Assembly (NCBI RefSeq): GCF_003061515.1
Contig: NZ_CP028924.1
Coordinates: forward strand, 682,001 to 746,000
From: Colwellia sp. Arc7-D
GTDB lineage: Bacteria; Pseudomonadota; Gammaproteobacteria; Enterobacterales; Alteromonadaceae
Length of the DNA stretch: 64,000 nt
Reading direction: 5' to 3'
This document shows positions 19,008 through 29,146 of this stretch, piece by piece; position 1 is the stretch's first letter; each line of letters opens with the position of its first letter. The position numbers and the translations under genes were made by a program. The notes beneath the pieces are model-generated. The model saw only the letters and a program-made list of their open reading frames with translations. It searched no databases and was not told the origin of the DNA.

Positions 19008-19831
19008 ATGTGTCCAGCTAAAACAGTTGATGGTCAACAAAGGGGATTTGTAATTCCTATCGGGGGGCAGAAGAGCGCGTTAAGGATCCTATAATTCTAC
19101 AACGTTTTGTTGAGCTTTGTGGCGGAGAAAATGCATACATTGTGATTATTCCTACCGCTTCACAACTTGAAGAAACAGGGCCTAATTACGAAGATGTATT
19201 TCATGAATTAGGCGTGCAAAAAGCCATTTCTTTACCGATCAATGATCGTGAAGATGCAAATAGTGATGAATACCTTGCTGAATTAAATAAAGCTACCGGT
19301 ATATTTATTACCGGTGGTAATCAATTACGCTTGTCTACTATTTTAGGTGGCACACCAGTAGCGCAGAGTATTCGGTCACGTAATGCTGATGGTGTGCATG
19401 TTGCAGGCACATCTGCAGGTGCAGCTATTATGCCTGAGCATATGATCGCTGGCGGTCGCACTGGCGCGTTGCCAAATGAGGAAGGGGTTACTTTTGCTCC
19501 GGGCATGGGTTTAATTAATAAAGTTATTATTGATCAGCACTTTAGCCAAAGAAATCGTTTAGGCCGTTTGCTATCAGCTATTTCTTACAACCCTTTTGCT
19601 TCAGGCTTAGGGATTTGTGAAAATACTGCCGCTTTTATTGATCCATCTGGAATTTTAGAAGTCGTTGGTCATGGTAGCATCACGGTAGTAGACCCTGCTG
19701 ATTTATCACACAGTTCAATGGCAGATGCTAATAGAGGCGAAGCTATTACGCTAATTGGTCTTAAATTACATGTACTTGGGCCAGGCGCAACTTACTGTAT
19801 TAACGAAAGAGTAGCTACACCAGCTAGCTAA
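19008..19831 (+). pseudogene. cphB: Cyanophycinase CphB with a -1 frameshift near the N-terminus
   Basis: Cyanophycinase is a serine-type exopeptidase that releases beta-Asp-Arg from cyanophycin. From the ATG at 19008 the frame reads RGFVIPIGG and then breaks, stopping at 19092. After the run of six G at 19062-19067 the expected AEERVKDPIILQRFVELCGGENAYIVIIPTAS continues in another frame to the stop at 19829. One extra G would restore a protein of about 274 residues, the usual family length. The rest is intact: GIFITGGNQLRLS, the nucleophile elbow AGTSAGAAIM, and DQHFSQRNRLGRL. If the lesion is real, translation could only restart inside; if it is a homopolymer sequencing error, the gene is functional. 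It sits 8 bases after iadA and ends at a terminator. Confidence 0.85.
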
Positions 19832-19839
19832 ACTTTTTT

Positions 19840-19871
19840 GTAAAGCCCACCTATACTTTGGTGGGCTTTAC
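19840..19871 (+). terminator. Terminator after iadA-cphB
   Basis: A 12-bp perfect stem, GTAAAGCCCACC / GGTGGGCTTTAC, with an 8-base loop lies 9 bases after the cphB stop and is followed by a T-rich stretch. It suggests that iadA-cphB and cphA are separate transcripts. Confidence 0.85.
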
Positions 19872-20047
19872 TATTTCATTTTAATAACTAAAGCTCACTT
19901 CAATACCCCCACATTCTGTTCAGTAAAATATTCTCTCAAGTAGTATGTTCACTATTAAAACCGTGGTATCTTTTCTAGACCGCGTATAGCGTAATCGGAA
20001 TAAAAAATAATAAAAAATTCTCTTCAGAGTAATAAAAGGAAATCATT

Positions 20048-22867
20048 ATGAAAATGCTCTCTTCCAACGTTTATGTTGGCCCTAATATTTACGCTCATTT
20101 TCCTGTGATTCGCCATATTGTAGATATTGGTATTTTGGAAAAGTATCCTTCAGTTAAATTGGGTACAGAATTTATTGATGGATTAATCTCAAACCTGCCA
20201 AGTTTAGATCAGCACGGCTGCTCATATGGTGAGCCCGGTGGCTTTATCAGACGATTAAAAGAAGATGAAGGTACTTGGATTGCCCATATTTGGGAGCATG
20301 TTACGCTTGAACTACAATGTGTAGCGGGTACAGAAGTTACTTTTGGTAAGACGCGCACTACCGGCACTGCTGGCGAATACAATATGGTTTTCCAGTATAA
20401 ACAAAGAGATGTAGGTTTAGAGGCCGCAATTTTAGCTCGAAAACTCCTCATTTCATTAATGCCTGAAAACGTTAAAGCCCAGTTACAAACTACGATAGAA
20501 GATGATTTTGATTTTCAGCAAGAAATGGCTGATTTTATTCGCTTTGCACAACGCAAACAATTTGGTCCTAGTACCCAATCATTGGTGGATGCGGCAGAAA
20601 AACGCGACATTCCTTGGTTACGATTAAACGAATATAGCTTGGTTCAGTTTGGCCATGGTAAGTACCAGCAACGTATACAAGCCACTATTACCAGTGAAAC
20701 CAAGCATATAGCAGTGGAAATATCCTGCGATAAAGAAGACACTCATAATTTACTCAACGACCTTGGCCTGCCAGTTCCACAACAACGTATGGCGTATTCA
20801 GATGTACAAGCGGTAAAAATGGCAAAAAGCATCGGTTATCCGGTGGTTTTAAAACCGTTAAATGCCAATCATGGTCGTGGTGTTTCGATTGATTTAACAA
20901 CGGAAGAACAGGTAATAACCGCCTTTGCATTTGCCCGTGAGCATGGCACAAGCCGTGCCGTTTTAATTGAATCGTTTTTAACTGGATTAGATCACCGTAT
21001 GTTAGTCGTTAATGGTGAATTAGTCGCGGTAGCCAAACGTGTGCCAGGCCATGTTATTGGTGATGGCCTTAATACTATTAGTCAATTAGTTGATATTATT
21101 AATGAAGATCCACGACGAGGTGTTGGTCATGAAAAAGTATTAACGCAGTTAGAATTAGATACCCAAGCCATGCGCTTATTAGAAGAGGCCGACTTTACCG
21201 AAGAAACAGTATTACCTAAAGGTGAAATATTCTACCTTCGCTCGACTGCAAACTTATCTACCGGTGGTACAGCCATCGATATGACCGATGTAGTACATCC
21301 TGATAATAAAACGATGGCTGAGCGAGCAGTACAAGCTGTAGGTTTAGATGTGGGCGGCGTTGATTTTTTAACTGCTGATATCACACAATCTTATAAAGAC
21401 ATTGGTGGCGGTATTGTTGAAGTGAATGCCGCACCAGGTTTTAGAATGCATGTCGCCCCAAGCGAAGGCAAGCCAAGAGATGTTGCCGGAAAAGTCATTG
21501 ATATGCTGTTTCCACCAGCCCTACCTACGCGTATTCCTATTGCCGGTATTACGGGCACAAATGGTAAAACCACCACGTCGAGAATGCTCTCTCATATTTT
21601 AAAAAATGCCGGGCATGTTGTTGGTATGACTTCTACCGATGGGGTTTATGTTGATGGTCAGTTATCTGTTAAAGGTGATATGACAGGTCCAGTGTCATCG
21701 CAAATTGTGTTACGTGATCCTTCAGTAGATATTGCCGTGTTAGAAACCGCACGAGGCGGCATTGCCCGTTCAGGTTTAGGTTATTTAGAAAGTGACGTAG
21801 CCGCTTGTATCAATGTTCAAGAAGATCATTTAGGACTCAGAGGCATAGATACCCTTGAGCAACTTGCTGAAGTTAAACGTATTGTTGTTGAAGTGGCTAA
21901 AGACAGTGTTGTGCTCAATGCTGATGATCCACATTGTTTAAAAATGGCCGACCATACCAAAGCAAAACATATTTGTTATGTCACCATGAATACTGGCCAT
22001 AGCTTAGTACGCGAGCATATTCGTGCTGGCGGTCGAGCGGTGGTATTAGAAAAAGGTATCAACGGTGACATGATCACTATTTTTGATAACGGTACTCATA
22101 TTCCATTACTTTGGACGCATTTAATTCCGGCAACCTTAGAAGGCAAAGCACTGCACAATGTACAAAACGCTATGTTTGCAGCTGGTTTAGCTTATTGTCT
22201 AGGCAAGCCGTTAGATTCGATTCAACAAGGGTTAAGAACCTTCACCACCACCTTTTACCAAGCACCGGGTAGAATGAACGTATTTGACGAGCATAACTTT
22301 AGAGTGATACTTGATTACGCCCATAATGCTGATGGTGTGCGTTGTATGAGTGAGTTAGCTAGCAAGTTAGAAGTCAATGGTAAACGTATTACGGTGTTAG
22401 CAGGGCCAGGTGATCGTCGTGATGAAGATATCGCCAATATTGCTAAAGCTGCGGCAGGTCATTTTGATATTTACATCTGTAAGGCTGACGATAATCGTCG
22501 AGGTCGTGGTGTAGATGAAGTGCCTCAAATGTTAGCGGCAGCTTTAAAAGCTGAAGGTATTAAAGACTCACAAATATATTGTATTTCAGACGAAGTAGAG
22601 GCCATAGAAAAAGGTCTTGAATTAGCGAGTGCTGATGATTTATTAATGGTATTTGGCGATGCTATAACACGTTGTTGGAAACAAATTATTAACTTTAATG
22701 GTGTTAATGAACCTGAGCATGAAGCAGAGCAAACACCACGTCAAACCGTTGTTTCTATGCTAGAAACTAACGAGCCTGACACTTTTGTTTTAGAAACAGG
22801 CATGAAAATTGTGACCGATGAACGAGGCGTTCGTTTGGTATCAGAGCATGATGAAGAAAGTGACTAA
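20048..22867 (+). CDS. cphA: Cyanophycin synthetase CphA
   Basis: The 939-residue enzyme polymerises Asp and Arg into cyanophycin granules in the cytosol, using ATP. Three modules are visible. The N-terminal domain (about 1-160) includes PNIYAHFPVIRHIVDIG and the WEHVTLELQ helix. An ATP-grasp domain (about 215-490) with YPVVLKPLNANHGRGVSIDL and VDFLTADI...VEVNAAPG adds Arg or Asp via acyl phosphates. A Mur-ligase-like module starts at GITGTNGKTTTSRML (about 498-511) and continues through LETARGGIARSGLGY, NVQEDHLGLRGI and LDYAHNADG. The C-terminus is somewhat long and acidic. A clear ribosome site (AAAGGAA) precedes the ATG at 20048. Cyanophycin is known mainly from cyanobacteria but also occurs in many heterotrophs. 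Confidence 0.95.
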   Translation: MKMLSSNVYVGPNIYAHFPVIRHIVDIGILEKYPSVKLGTEFIDGLISNLPSLDQHGCSYGEPGGFIRRLKEDEGTWIAHIWEHVTLELQCVAGTEVTFGKTRTTGTAGEYNMVFQYKQRDVGLEAAILARKLLISLMPENVKAQLQTTIEDDFDFQQEMADFIRFAQRKQFGPSTQSLVDAAEKRDIPWLRLNEYSLVQFGHGKYQQRIQATITSETKHIAVEISCDKEDTHNLLNDLGLPVPQQRMAYSDVQAVKMAKSIGYPVVLKPLNANHGRGVSIDLTTEEQVITAFAFAREHGTSRAVLIESFLTGLDHRMLVVNGELVAVAKRVPGHVIGDGLNTISQLVDIINEDPRRGVGHEKVLTQLELDTQAMRLLEEADFTEETVLPKGEIFYLRSTANLSTGGTAIDMTDVVHPDNKTMAERAVQAVGLDVGGVDFLTADITQSYKDIGGGIVEVNAAPGFRMHVAPSEGKPRDVAGKVIDMLFPPALPTRIPIAGITGTNGKTTTSRMLSHILKNAGHVVGMTSTDGVYVDGQLSVKGDMTGPVSSQIVLRDPSVDIAVLETARGGIARSGLGYLESDVAACINVQEDHLGLRGIDTLEQLAEVKRIVVEVAKDSVVLNADDPHCLKMADHTKAKHICYVTMNTGHSLVREHIRAGGRAVVLEKGINGDMITIFDNGTHIPLLWTHLIPATLEGKALHNVQNAMFAAGLAYCLGKPLDSIQQGLRTFTTTFYQAPGRMNVFDEHNFRVILDYAHNADGVRCMSELASKLEVNGKRITVLAGPGDRRDEDIANIAKAAAGHFDIYICKADDNRRGRGVDEVPQMLAAALKAEGIKDSQIYCISDEVEAIEKGLELASADDLLMVFGDAITRCWKQIINFNGVNEPEHEAEQTPRQTVVSMLETNEPDTFVLETGMKIVTDERGVRLVSEHDEESD

Positions 22868-22926
22868 TCTCAGCTAAAAGAGATAAAACCTTTGGTGACG
22901 ACTGAGTAAGCTATGCTTTTTGTTGC

Positions 22927-22976
22927 AGCTTCATATTAAGAGTTATTGTTAACTAGATAACTCTTAATATGAAGCT
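22927..22976. repeat. Perfect 20-bp inverted repeat between the two synthetase genes
   Basis: AGCTTCATATTAAGAGTTAT at 22927-22946 is exactly complementary to 22957-22976, with a 10-base loop TGTTAACTAG. No T run follows, so it is not a standard terminator. It could be an mRNA processing or stabilising stem, a weak attenuator, or a protein-binding palindrome. It starts 60 bases after cphA and ends about 60 before the next gene. Confidence 0.85.
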
Positions 22977-23038
22977 CAGCCTGAGCATGATTTGCTCAAA
23001 CGTTCTAAAACTCACATCTTGAAGTCATTTGGGTATAT

Positions 23039-24760
23039 ATGAATAGAGAAAATATAATACTGACATTAGATGATAATCGTCGGTTGACCGGTAAAAATTT
23101 ATTATCAGATCAGCCAGGTGCGATTATTGACGCGTTTGTTAACGGTATTGATAAACTTATCGTGGTAAATATTTGGTCGATTTATGCTAACCGATTACTC
23201 AAAGCGGTAAATTGGCCAAATGAAAAAATCTACTCGCGAATATTTGAAGATGGCATCACAATTGCCATAAGTGCGCCACTAGATGCACTTTATGCTGCTT
23301 GTGATTTAAATGAAATGGCGTGGCAGTTAACTTGCGAAGAGTTAACTCACACTGAGAACCAAGAAGAAATTTCAGTAGCAATTGAACGCTTAAAGTTAAC
23401 GATTGCCGAAGAAGCAAATCCAAAACTGCTTGAGTTAATTAAACAATCAAAAGCTCATAATATTGTCTATTTAGTTGATGACGACGAATTCTCATTGGGT
23501 TATGGCACTACTGCGCAGTGTTGGCCCATAAGCGCATTACCTGAGCCAGAAAATATAAATTGGTCACAATATAAATCGATACCACTGGCTTACGTTACTG
23601 GCACGAATGGTAAGTCGACCAGTGTACGCATTATGTCGCAAATTATTGAGCAAGCAGGTCAATGTTGTGGAGTAACCTCAACAGACTTTATTCGAGTGGG
23701 TGATAATATTATTGACCACGGCGATTATTCAGGCCCTGGTGGGGCAAGAATGCTATTGCGCCATCCCGATACTCAAACAGCTATTTTAGAGGTTGCTCGC
23801 GGTGGTATTCTACGCAGAGGTTTACCGATAGATAATGTTGATGCTGCTTTAATTACCAATATTGCAGAAGATCACTTAGGCCAATATGGCATTAATACCG
23901 TTGCAGCATTGGCTCAAGCGAAAGCTGTTGTTGCTAAAGGTTTACTCAGTGACGGACAAAGCAAAGGCACGTTAGTACTTAATGCCGATGATAAAAATTT
24001 AGTGGCTTTGGCACCTGAATTACTGGTGAATAAGTGCTGGTTTTCTTTGCATGAAGACAATACAACACTGCAGCAACACAAACAAAAAGGTGGTGCTGTT
24101 TGTTTTGTGCGTGATCAACAATTGCTGTATTCGTTTCAGTATGAAGAGTCGATTATTATCGCGGTAAACGACATTCCAATGACCCTAAACGGTGCTGCAT
24201 TACACAATATTCAAAATGCGCTGGGGGCTATTGGTTTAGCTAAAAGCTTAGGTATAGGAGATAAAGCAATTACAGCAGCATTATCTATTTTTGCCAGTAA
24301 TAGTAAAGACAACCCCGGTAGAGGTAATCAGTTTAAGGTAAATAATGCGCAAGTGATTATGGACTTTGCTCATAATGTTCATAGCATGGAGGCCATGGCG
24401 GTTACCACGGCAAACATAAAAGCACAGCGTAAATTTTTAATGTTAAGCCATGCGGGTGATCGAACAGACAATGAAATCATCAACTTGACGAAAACAGCGT
24501 TAAAAATGAATCCTGACTTTATTATTGCTGCTGAAGTTCAACCGTATTTACGTGGTAGAGAGTTAGGGGAAGTACCTCAGTTGATTGTTGATACAGCGCT
24601 AGCTCATGGCATGAAAAAGTGTAATATTTTTACTTTTAACAGCCCATTGTCCGGCGCAAAGTATGTAGTAGAACAACTACAAAAAGACGATTTAGCTTTA
24701 CTCATGGTGTTATCAGAGCGCGAAAACATAACCGCATTATTACATGAAAAATCAATATAG
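23039..24760 (+). CDS. Mur-ligase family protein related to the C-terminal half of CphA
   Basis: The 573-residue protein lacks the ATP-grasp module of CphA but keeps its Mur-ligase part: AYVTGTNGKSTSVRIMSQII (P-loop, about 185-204), GGARMLLRHPDTQTAILEVARGGILRRGLP in two conserved pieces, TNIAEDHLGQYGI, ALHNIQNALGAIGLAKSLG, NPGRGNQFKVNNAQVIMDFAHN and LSHAGDRTDNEI. The N-terminal 180 residues differ from CphA. Paired cphA and CphA-like genes are reported in several heterotrophs; this one may help polymerise or modify the polymer, or ligate a dipeptide. Its exact reaction is not known to me. It lies 171 bases downstream of cphA on the same strand, with the palindrome between, and uses the ATG at 23039. 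Confidence 0.85.
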   Translation: MNRENIILTLDDNRRLTGKNLLSDQPGAIIDAFVNGIDKLIVVNIWSIYANRLLKAVNWPNEKIYSRIFEDGITIAISAPLDALYAACDLNEMAWQLTCEELTHTENQEEISVAIERLKLTIAEEANPKLLELIKQSKAHNIVYLVDDDEFSLGYGTTAQCWPISALPEPENINWSQYKSIPLAYVTGTNGKSTSVRIMSQIIEQAGQCCGVTSTDFIRVGDNIIDHGDYSGPGGARMLLRHPDTQTAILEVARGGILRRGLPIDNVDAALITNIAEDHLGQYGINTVAALAQAKAVVAKGLLSDGQSKGTLVLNADDKNLVALAPELLVNKCWFSLHEDNTTLQQHKQKGGAVCFVRDQQLLYSFQYEESIIIAVNDIPMTLNGAALHNIQNALGAIGLAKSLGIGDKAITAALSIFASNSKDNPGRGNQFKVNNAQVIMDFAHNVHSMEAMAVTTANIKAQRKFLMLSHAGDRTDNEIINLTKTALKMNPDFIIAAEVQPYLRGRELGEVPQLIVDTALAHGMKKCNIFTFNSPLSGAKYVVEQLQKDDLALLMVLSERENITALLHEKSI

Positions 24761-24799
24761 CGTTTGTTAAGTGTTCATTAAAAAATGAAATAATCTAAA

Positions 24800-24821
24800 G
24801 CTTGCTGATTTACCAGCAAGC
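24800..24821 (+). terminator. Hairpin after the cyanophycin genes
   Basis: GCTTGCTG / CAGCAAGC forms a perfect 8-bp stem with a 6-base loop, 39 bases after the stop codon. The following bases are only moderately T-rich, so it is a plausible rather than certain terminator. Confidence 0.55.
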
Positions 24822-25745
24822 ATAGGTTTCCTCCTCAAATAAATACTATCCACCCTGTAGTTTTCTCTTAACAACCGCACAAATGAGTAGGTCAACTTTA
24901 CATATATGGAAAATGACTTAATATAAAGCCTATATTTTACAAACTATTAGCATAACTAATCGATAACATCTTTTTGATATTCGTTATGCTAAATAAGCTT
25001 GGTTTATATAGTAAGTTGTACTATGACTGTAAATAAACTTTAACGTCAAAATAATCGTATTCTATTGACTGTTAGTCGTACTCTTTGAGGCCCAAATCAG
25101 TCGTCGTTATCGTATTTGTGAATTCAGTATCAGCACGATTACTTTTTTGTAAATTTATATTGGTAATGTGGGTTGGGTATTTTGGTTTATCTTTTGGTAA
25201 TACATCTGTGTGTATTTACTCCAAGAATATAGCTAAATATGCACAAGCGCCTGCTGTGACTGACACTTTCCTTTCAAAGCTGCTGCTATAGTTGCTACGT
25301 TAACTATGTCGTTAATCAACTTGTCTCGTTTATAAACTTCATCTACGGTCTAAAAATTAATCATAACAAGAGCAACTATTGAGTAATAAAGTGACTGTAC
25401 TTACCTGTAACGTAGAAATAACGCAGAAAAATCATAAGGATTATTAACTTTTTGTAACGATATTTAAACAATAAAATAATCATTATAAAATTCAATGCGT
25501 ATCAAAAAAATTTCTTCACAAAATTAATGAAATTGTAGATTAAAGGTTTAAATATTAACGTTAATTACGTACATCTACCTCATTGGTAATAACAGAGGAG
25601 TTGTTTTTTATGTTGTTTTGGTAATGATGGTTAATTGACATCTAATCATTAATTGGTTAGATTTGAGTCAGATTGTGGTAAATGGGTTTTACGTTTTAAA
25701 CAATACTACTATAAAACATAATAAGTGGAACTTGGGGAGAGTGAC
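24822..25745. other. Long AT-rich intergenic region upstream of the TonB receptor
   Basis: About 920 bases without a convincing gene. Short open frames exist but their codon use and composition do not look coding. It should hold the promoter of the receptor; I could not identify a riboswitch or operator in it. Confidence 0.5.
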
Positions 25746-28700
25746 GTGAAATTGAATAAAATTAGTAACGTTCTAAGAGTAAATAGGTTTAATTCTAAAG
25801 GTACGTCGGCATTGTTAAGCTCGGCATTTGTTACCTTGTTAGCCGCACCTGTATACGCTGAAGAACAAGCAAGCACAAATGAAGTTGCTAAAGAAAGCAA
25901 CATTGAAGTTATTGAAGTTAGTGGCATGCGAGGCACAATGACTCGCTCGCTTAATGAGAAAAAAAATACCGCCGCTATTGTTGACGCTATTGCTGCGGCA
26001 GACTTTGGTGACTTACCGGGTTTATCTTTAGCCGATATTATTGAAAATATTTCAGGCGCCTCAAGTCATCGTTTAAAAGGTAGCCAAAACGAAGTCTCTA
26101 TTCGTGGTTTGGGCTCTTACTGGGTTATGCAACATTTAACGGTCGTACTATTACAAACGCTGGTACAGGTCGTGCGGTAAACTTTAAAAAATTCCCATCA
26201 GACTTAGTTGATAAAGTTGTTATTTATAAGTCACAACAAGCAGATTTAGTTGAAGGTGGTACATCTGGAACTATTGAAGTTGCTGCACTACGTGCTATCG
26301 ATTACGGTAAAAATGAAACTACTGTAGAAGCAACGGGTATCTACAACTCATATTACGGCAATGTAGATGGCGAAAATGTAAATCCATGGGGTAACAAATT
26401 TGTTATTTCTACGGTTAGAAGCTGGGAAACCGAAGACTTTGGTAATATGGGTTTCACATTAGGGGTTGTTTCGTCTGACGACTCAAACCCTGAAGAAAAC
26501 TACGGTGGTAGTTCTCAAATGCAAGCCTGTGCGCTTAAAGACGCTTCGGGTAATACAATAGTGCCAGATGAAAATGAGTGTGACGATGGTAACCAAGCGG
26601 TTTCTAGTGGTCGTCAAGGCTCAAGTCCTCAACTTGGAAAAGACACTGAGCTGTCAGACTTTGATCAAAGTTCAATTTTCTACGTACCTAATGATGCTTA
26701 TTGGCGAACAGGTGAAGATGAAGATTCTCGCACCAGTGTTGTTGCTACTTTTCAATGGCAACCTAATGATCAGTGGGATATTAACTTCGATTACCAAAAC
26801 TCTCGTTTGGAATATACTGAAGAACGTATGGAGTTTGGGATTGATAACCGTCGAAGAAAACTAGCCGATCATATCATCGCTGAAGATCACACTTTGCTTT
26901 ATGCAACCGGTGAAGCTAAGCCTCAACTTTTAGGTGAAAGCAGAAATCAAGTAGACGATTATGATGGTGGTGGTATTAATTTTGAGTATTACCCAACAGA
27001 TAACTTAAAACTAGCAGCAGACTTTTCATACTCAAAGTCATATCGCTATAGAGTTCGTCATCGTTCAAAATTCAAATCAGAAAGCCGTTATCAATACGAG
27101 TTTGACGCTCGTGATACCAACGTTCCTACCCTTACATGGTTAGATAACGACCGTAATGGTGTTGGTGATGATGGTTACAATGCTTCAGAAGTGTTTGATC
27201 CAAATAATGTTCAGTCTTTCTTAAGTGCTGATGGTGGCGCATATGCTGAATACCGCCGTGCGAATGATGAGCGAGAAGATAAAATTTTAGCGTTCAAATT
27301 TGATGCTGAATATACGCTCGATCATGATATTTTTGCTAATATTAAAGCCGGTGTTCGTTTCTCAAAAGAAAACTTAATTGACGAACAAACTAACGATGTT
27401 TCTTTACGTTTGAGTGATGGCAGTCAAAAAACTGGCTCAACTGATACTGAAGATGATAACTGGGACGAGAACAATGTTGCCAGTTACTTAGCTTTAACTG
27501 ACGGTATTGTGAGCAATTGTTTTAATAACCATCAAAACGATAATTTATTTGACGAAGAAGGCGGCGGTGCTGGTGATTTCGTTACCTACGATGCCAAATG
27601 TTTTATTGGACAAATGTTAGGTCAAATTCCAGGCAATAACGGCGATACAAGCTTTTATGATATTGGCGAACGTAACGATAAACGTGACGGTGCCGATCGT
27701 ATTGTAGAAGAAAAAATCAGCGCTATTTATGCCATGGCTGATATTGATACTCAATGGGGCGATTACCCGGTAACTGGTAATGTTGGTGTACGTGTTGTTA
27801 AAACTGAAACGCACTCTGACGGTTACGGTGATAAAGTTTTTATTACTACGGCTGAAGACGGTACGTTTAAAACAGAAATTAACACTACAGGCGAAATTGA
27901 AGATGTAACACTTGATTCAAGTTACACCGAAGTATTACCGAGCTTAAACTTAACATTCCAACTAAATGACGAATGGTATTTGAAAACAGCGCTTTATAGA
28001 GCTATGTCTCGTTTCCAAATGAATGCTATGTCTGCAGGTGTTAGCTACGATATTTGTACTTCATCAAGTGAAGACGAAAGCTGTAATAATAATTACTCAG
28101 AATCAATTACCAGTGGTTCAGCTAACGGTAATCACATGAAGCCTTATTTATCTAATAACGTTGAGGTTTCACTTGAGTATTACCCAAGTAATGATGCCGC
28201 GGTAACGTTAGCTGTTTATAATAAAAGCTTTACTGGCGGTTATGAAACGGTACAAGAAGATAGAGATATTACGATATCACTTGATGGCGTAGACACAATA
28301 TTTGCAGATGTAACACACTCTACAGTACAAACATCAAACGATTCTTCAACCATTCGTGGTGTTGAGTTAACGGCTCAAAAACATTTTACTGAATTACCAG
28401 GAATTTGGAGCGGTTTGGGTGCGAAGATTGCCTATAACTATGCAGAGTCAGATTTTGTAACGCCAGAACCAGGTAGCCCAGGTTTAGTTCCTGATGCAAA
28501 CCTATTTGGTTTCTCTAAAAACGTAGCTTCTGCTTCTGTTTACTGGGAAGGTGATCAACTGTCAATGCGTTTACTTTATAAGTATCGTTCAAAGTATTTT
28601 CAACCGAATAACTTGCCATTCCCAACACGTTCACACCGTTATGTACAAGACAGTGATTACGTAGATTTCAACATCAAGTATAAAGTGACTAAAAAAGTAT

Positions 28701-28828
28701 CAGTATCTTTAAAAGCACTTAACATATTAGATGAGCCACAAGTGATGACACGTGGTAACGACTCGACTATATCTGATTACTCACGCTCAGGCCCTAAATT
28801 CTATTTAGGCGTTAAAGCTAAGTTCTAA
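25746..28828 (+). pseudogene. Large TonB-dependent receptor with a single-base frameshift
   Basis: Restored, this is an outer-membrane receptor of about 1027 residues. It starts with GTG at 25746 after GGGGAGAGTGAC, has a signal peptide ending VYAEE, a TonB-box-like IEVIEVSGMRG, and a plug with FGDLPGLSLADIIENISG and NEVSIRGLGSY. At about 26120 the frame breaks. The continuation GYATFNGRTITNAGTGRAVNFKKFPSDL, in one other frame, joins the barrel and the terminal FYLGVKAKF. One missing base in or next to TACTGGG explains it. The type matches large alteromonad receptors of the TIGR01782 kind, usually for glycans or oligomers. The substrate is unknown; proximity to cyanophycin genes is suggestive only. 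It could be an assembly error. Confidence 0.8.
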
Positions 28829-28866
28829 TAGATAGTTAGCTTCTAATCTATAGTAAGTCAAAGTTT

Positions 28867-28902
28867 AAGCCCTGTTTACGCAAGTAGACAGGGCTTTTTT
28901 GT
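28867..28902 (+). terminator. Terminator after the TonB receptor
   Basis: AAGCCCTGTTTAC / GTAGACAGGGCTT (one G-T pair) with a GCAA loop is followed by six or more T. It sits 38 bases after the receptor stop codon. Confidence 0.92.
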
Positions 28903-29146
28903 TATTAAAATTTTTAACTCTGTTCTTATTGCGTACCTACTCTTATTACTGGTTTGTAATCACTATTACGCAATATAATCGCTTTTTTTACTTTATGTTT
29001 GCTAAGTCAAAGGTGCAATAGTAAATATTAAGATTAAAGATAAGTCCGTTATTTAATAACTGATTAGGCACTGAAAAATCGTCCCTGTTTTGATCTCTTG
29101 TATGGTTTTATTCGTATAGTATTTTTTAAGTTTAAGAACTATAACG

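Noticed and set aside
25085..25291. 68-codon open frame in the long gap before the TonB receptor
   Set aside because: Residue composition and context do not look like a real gene; no ribosome site.
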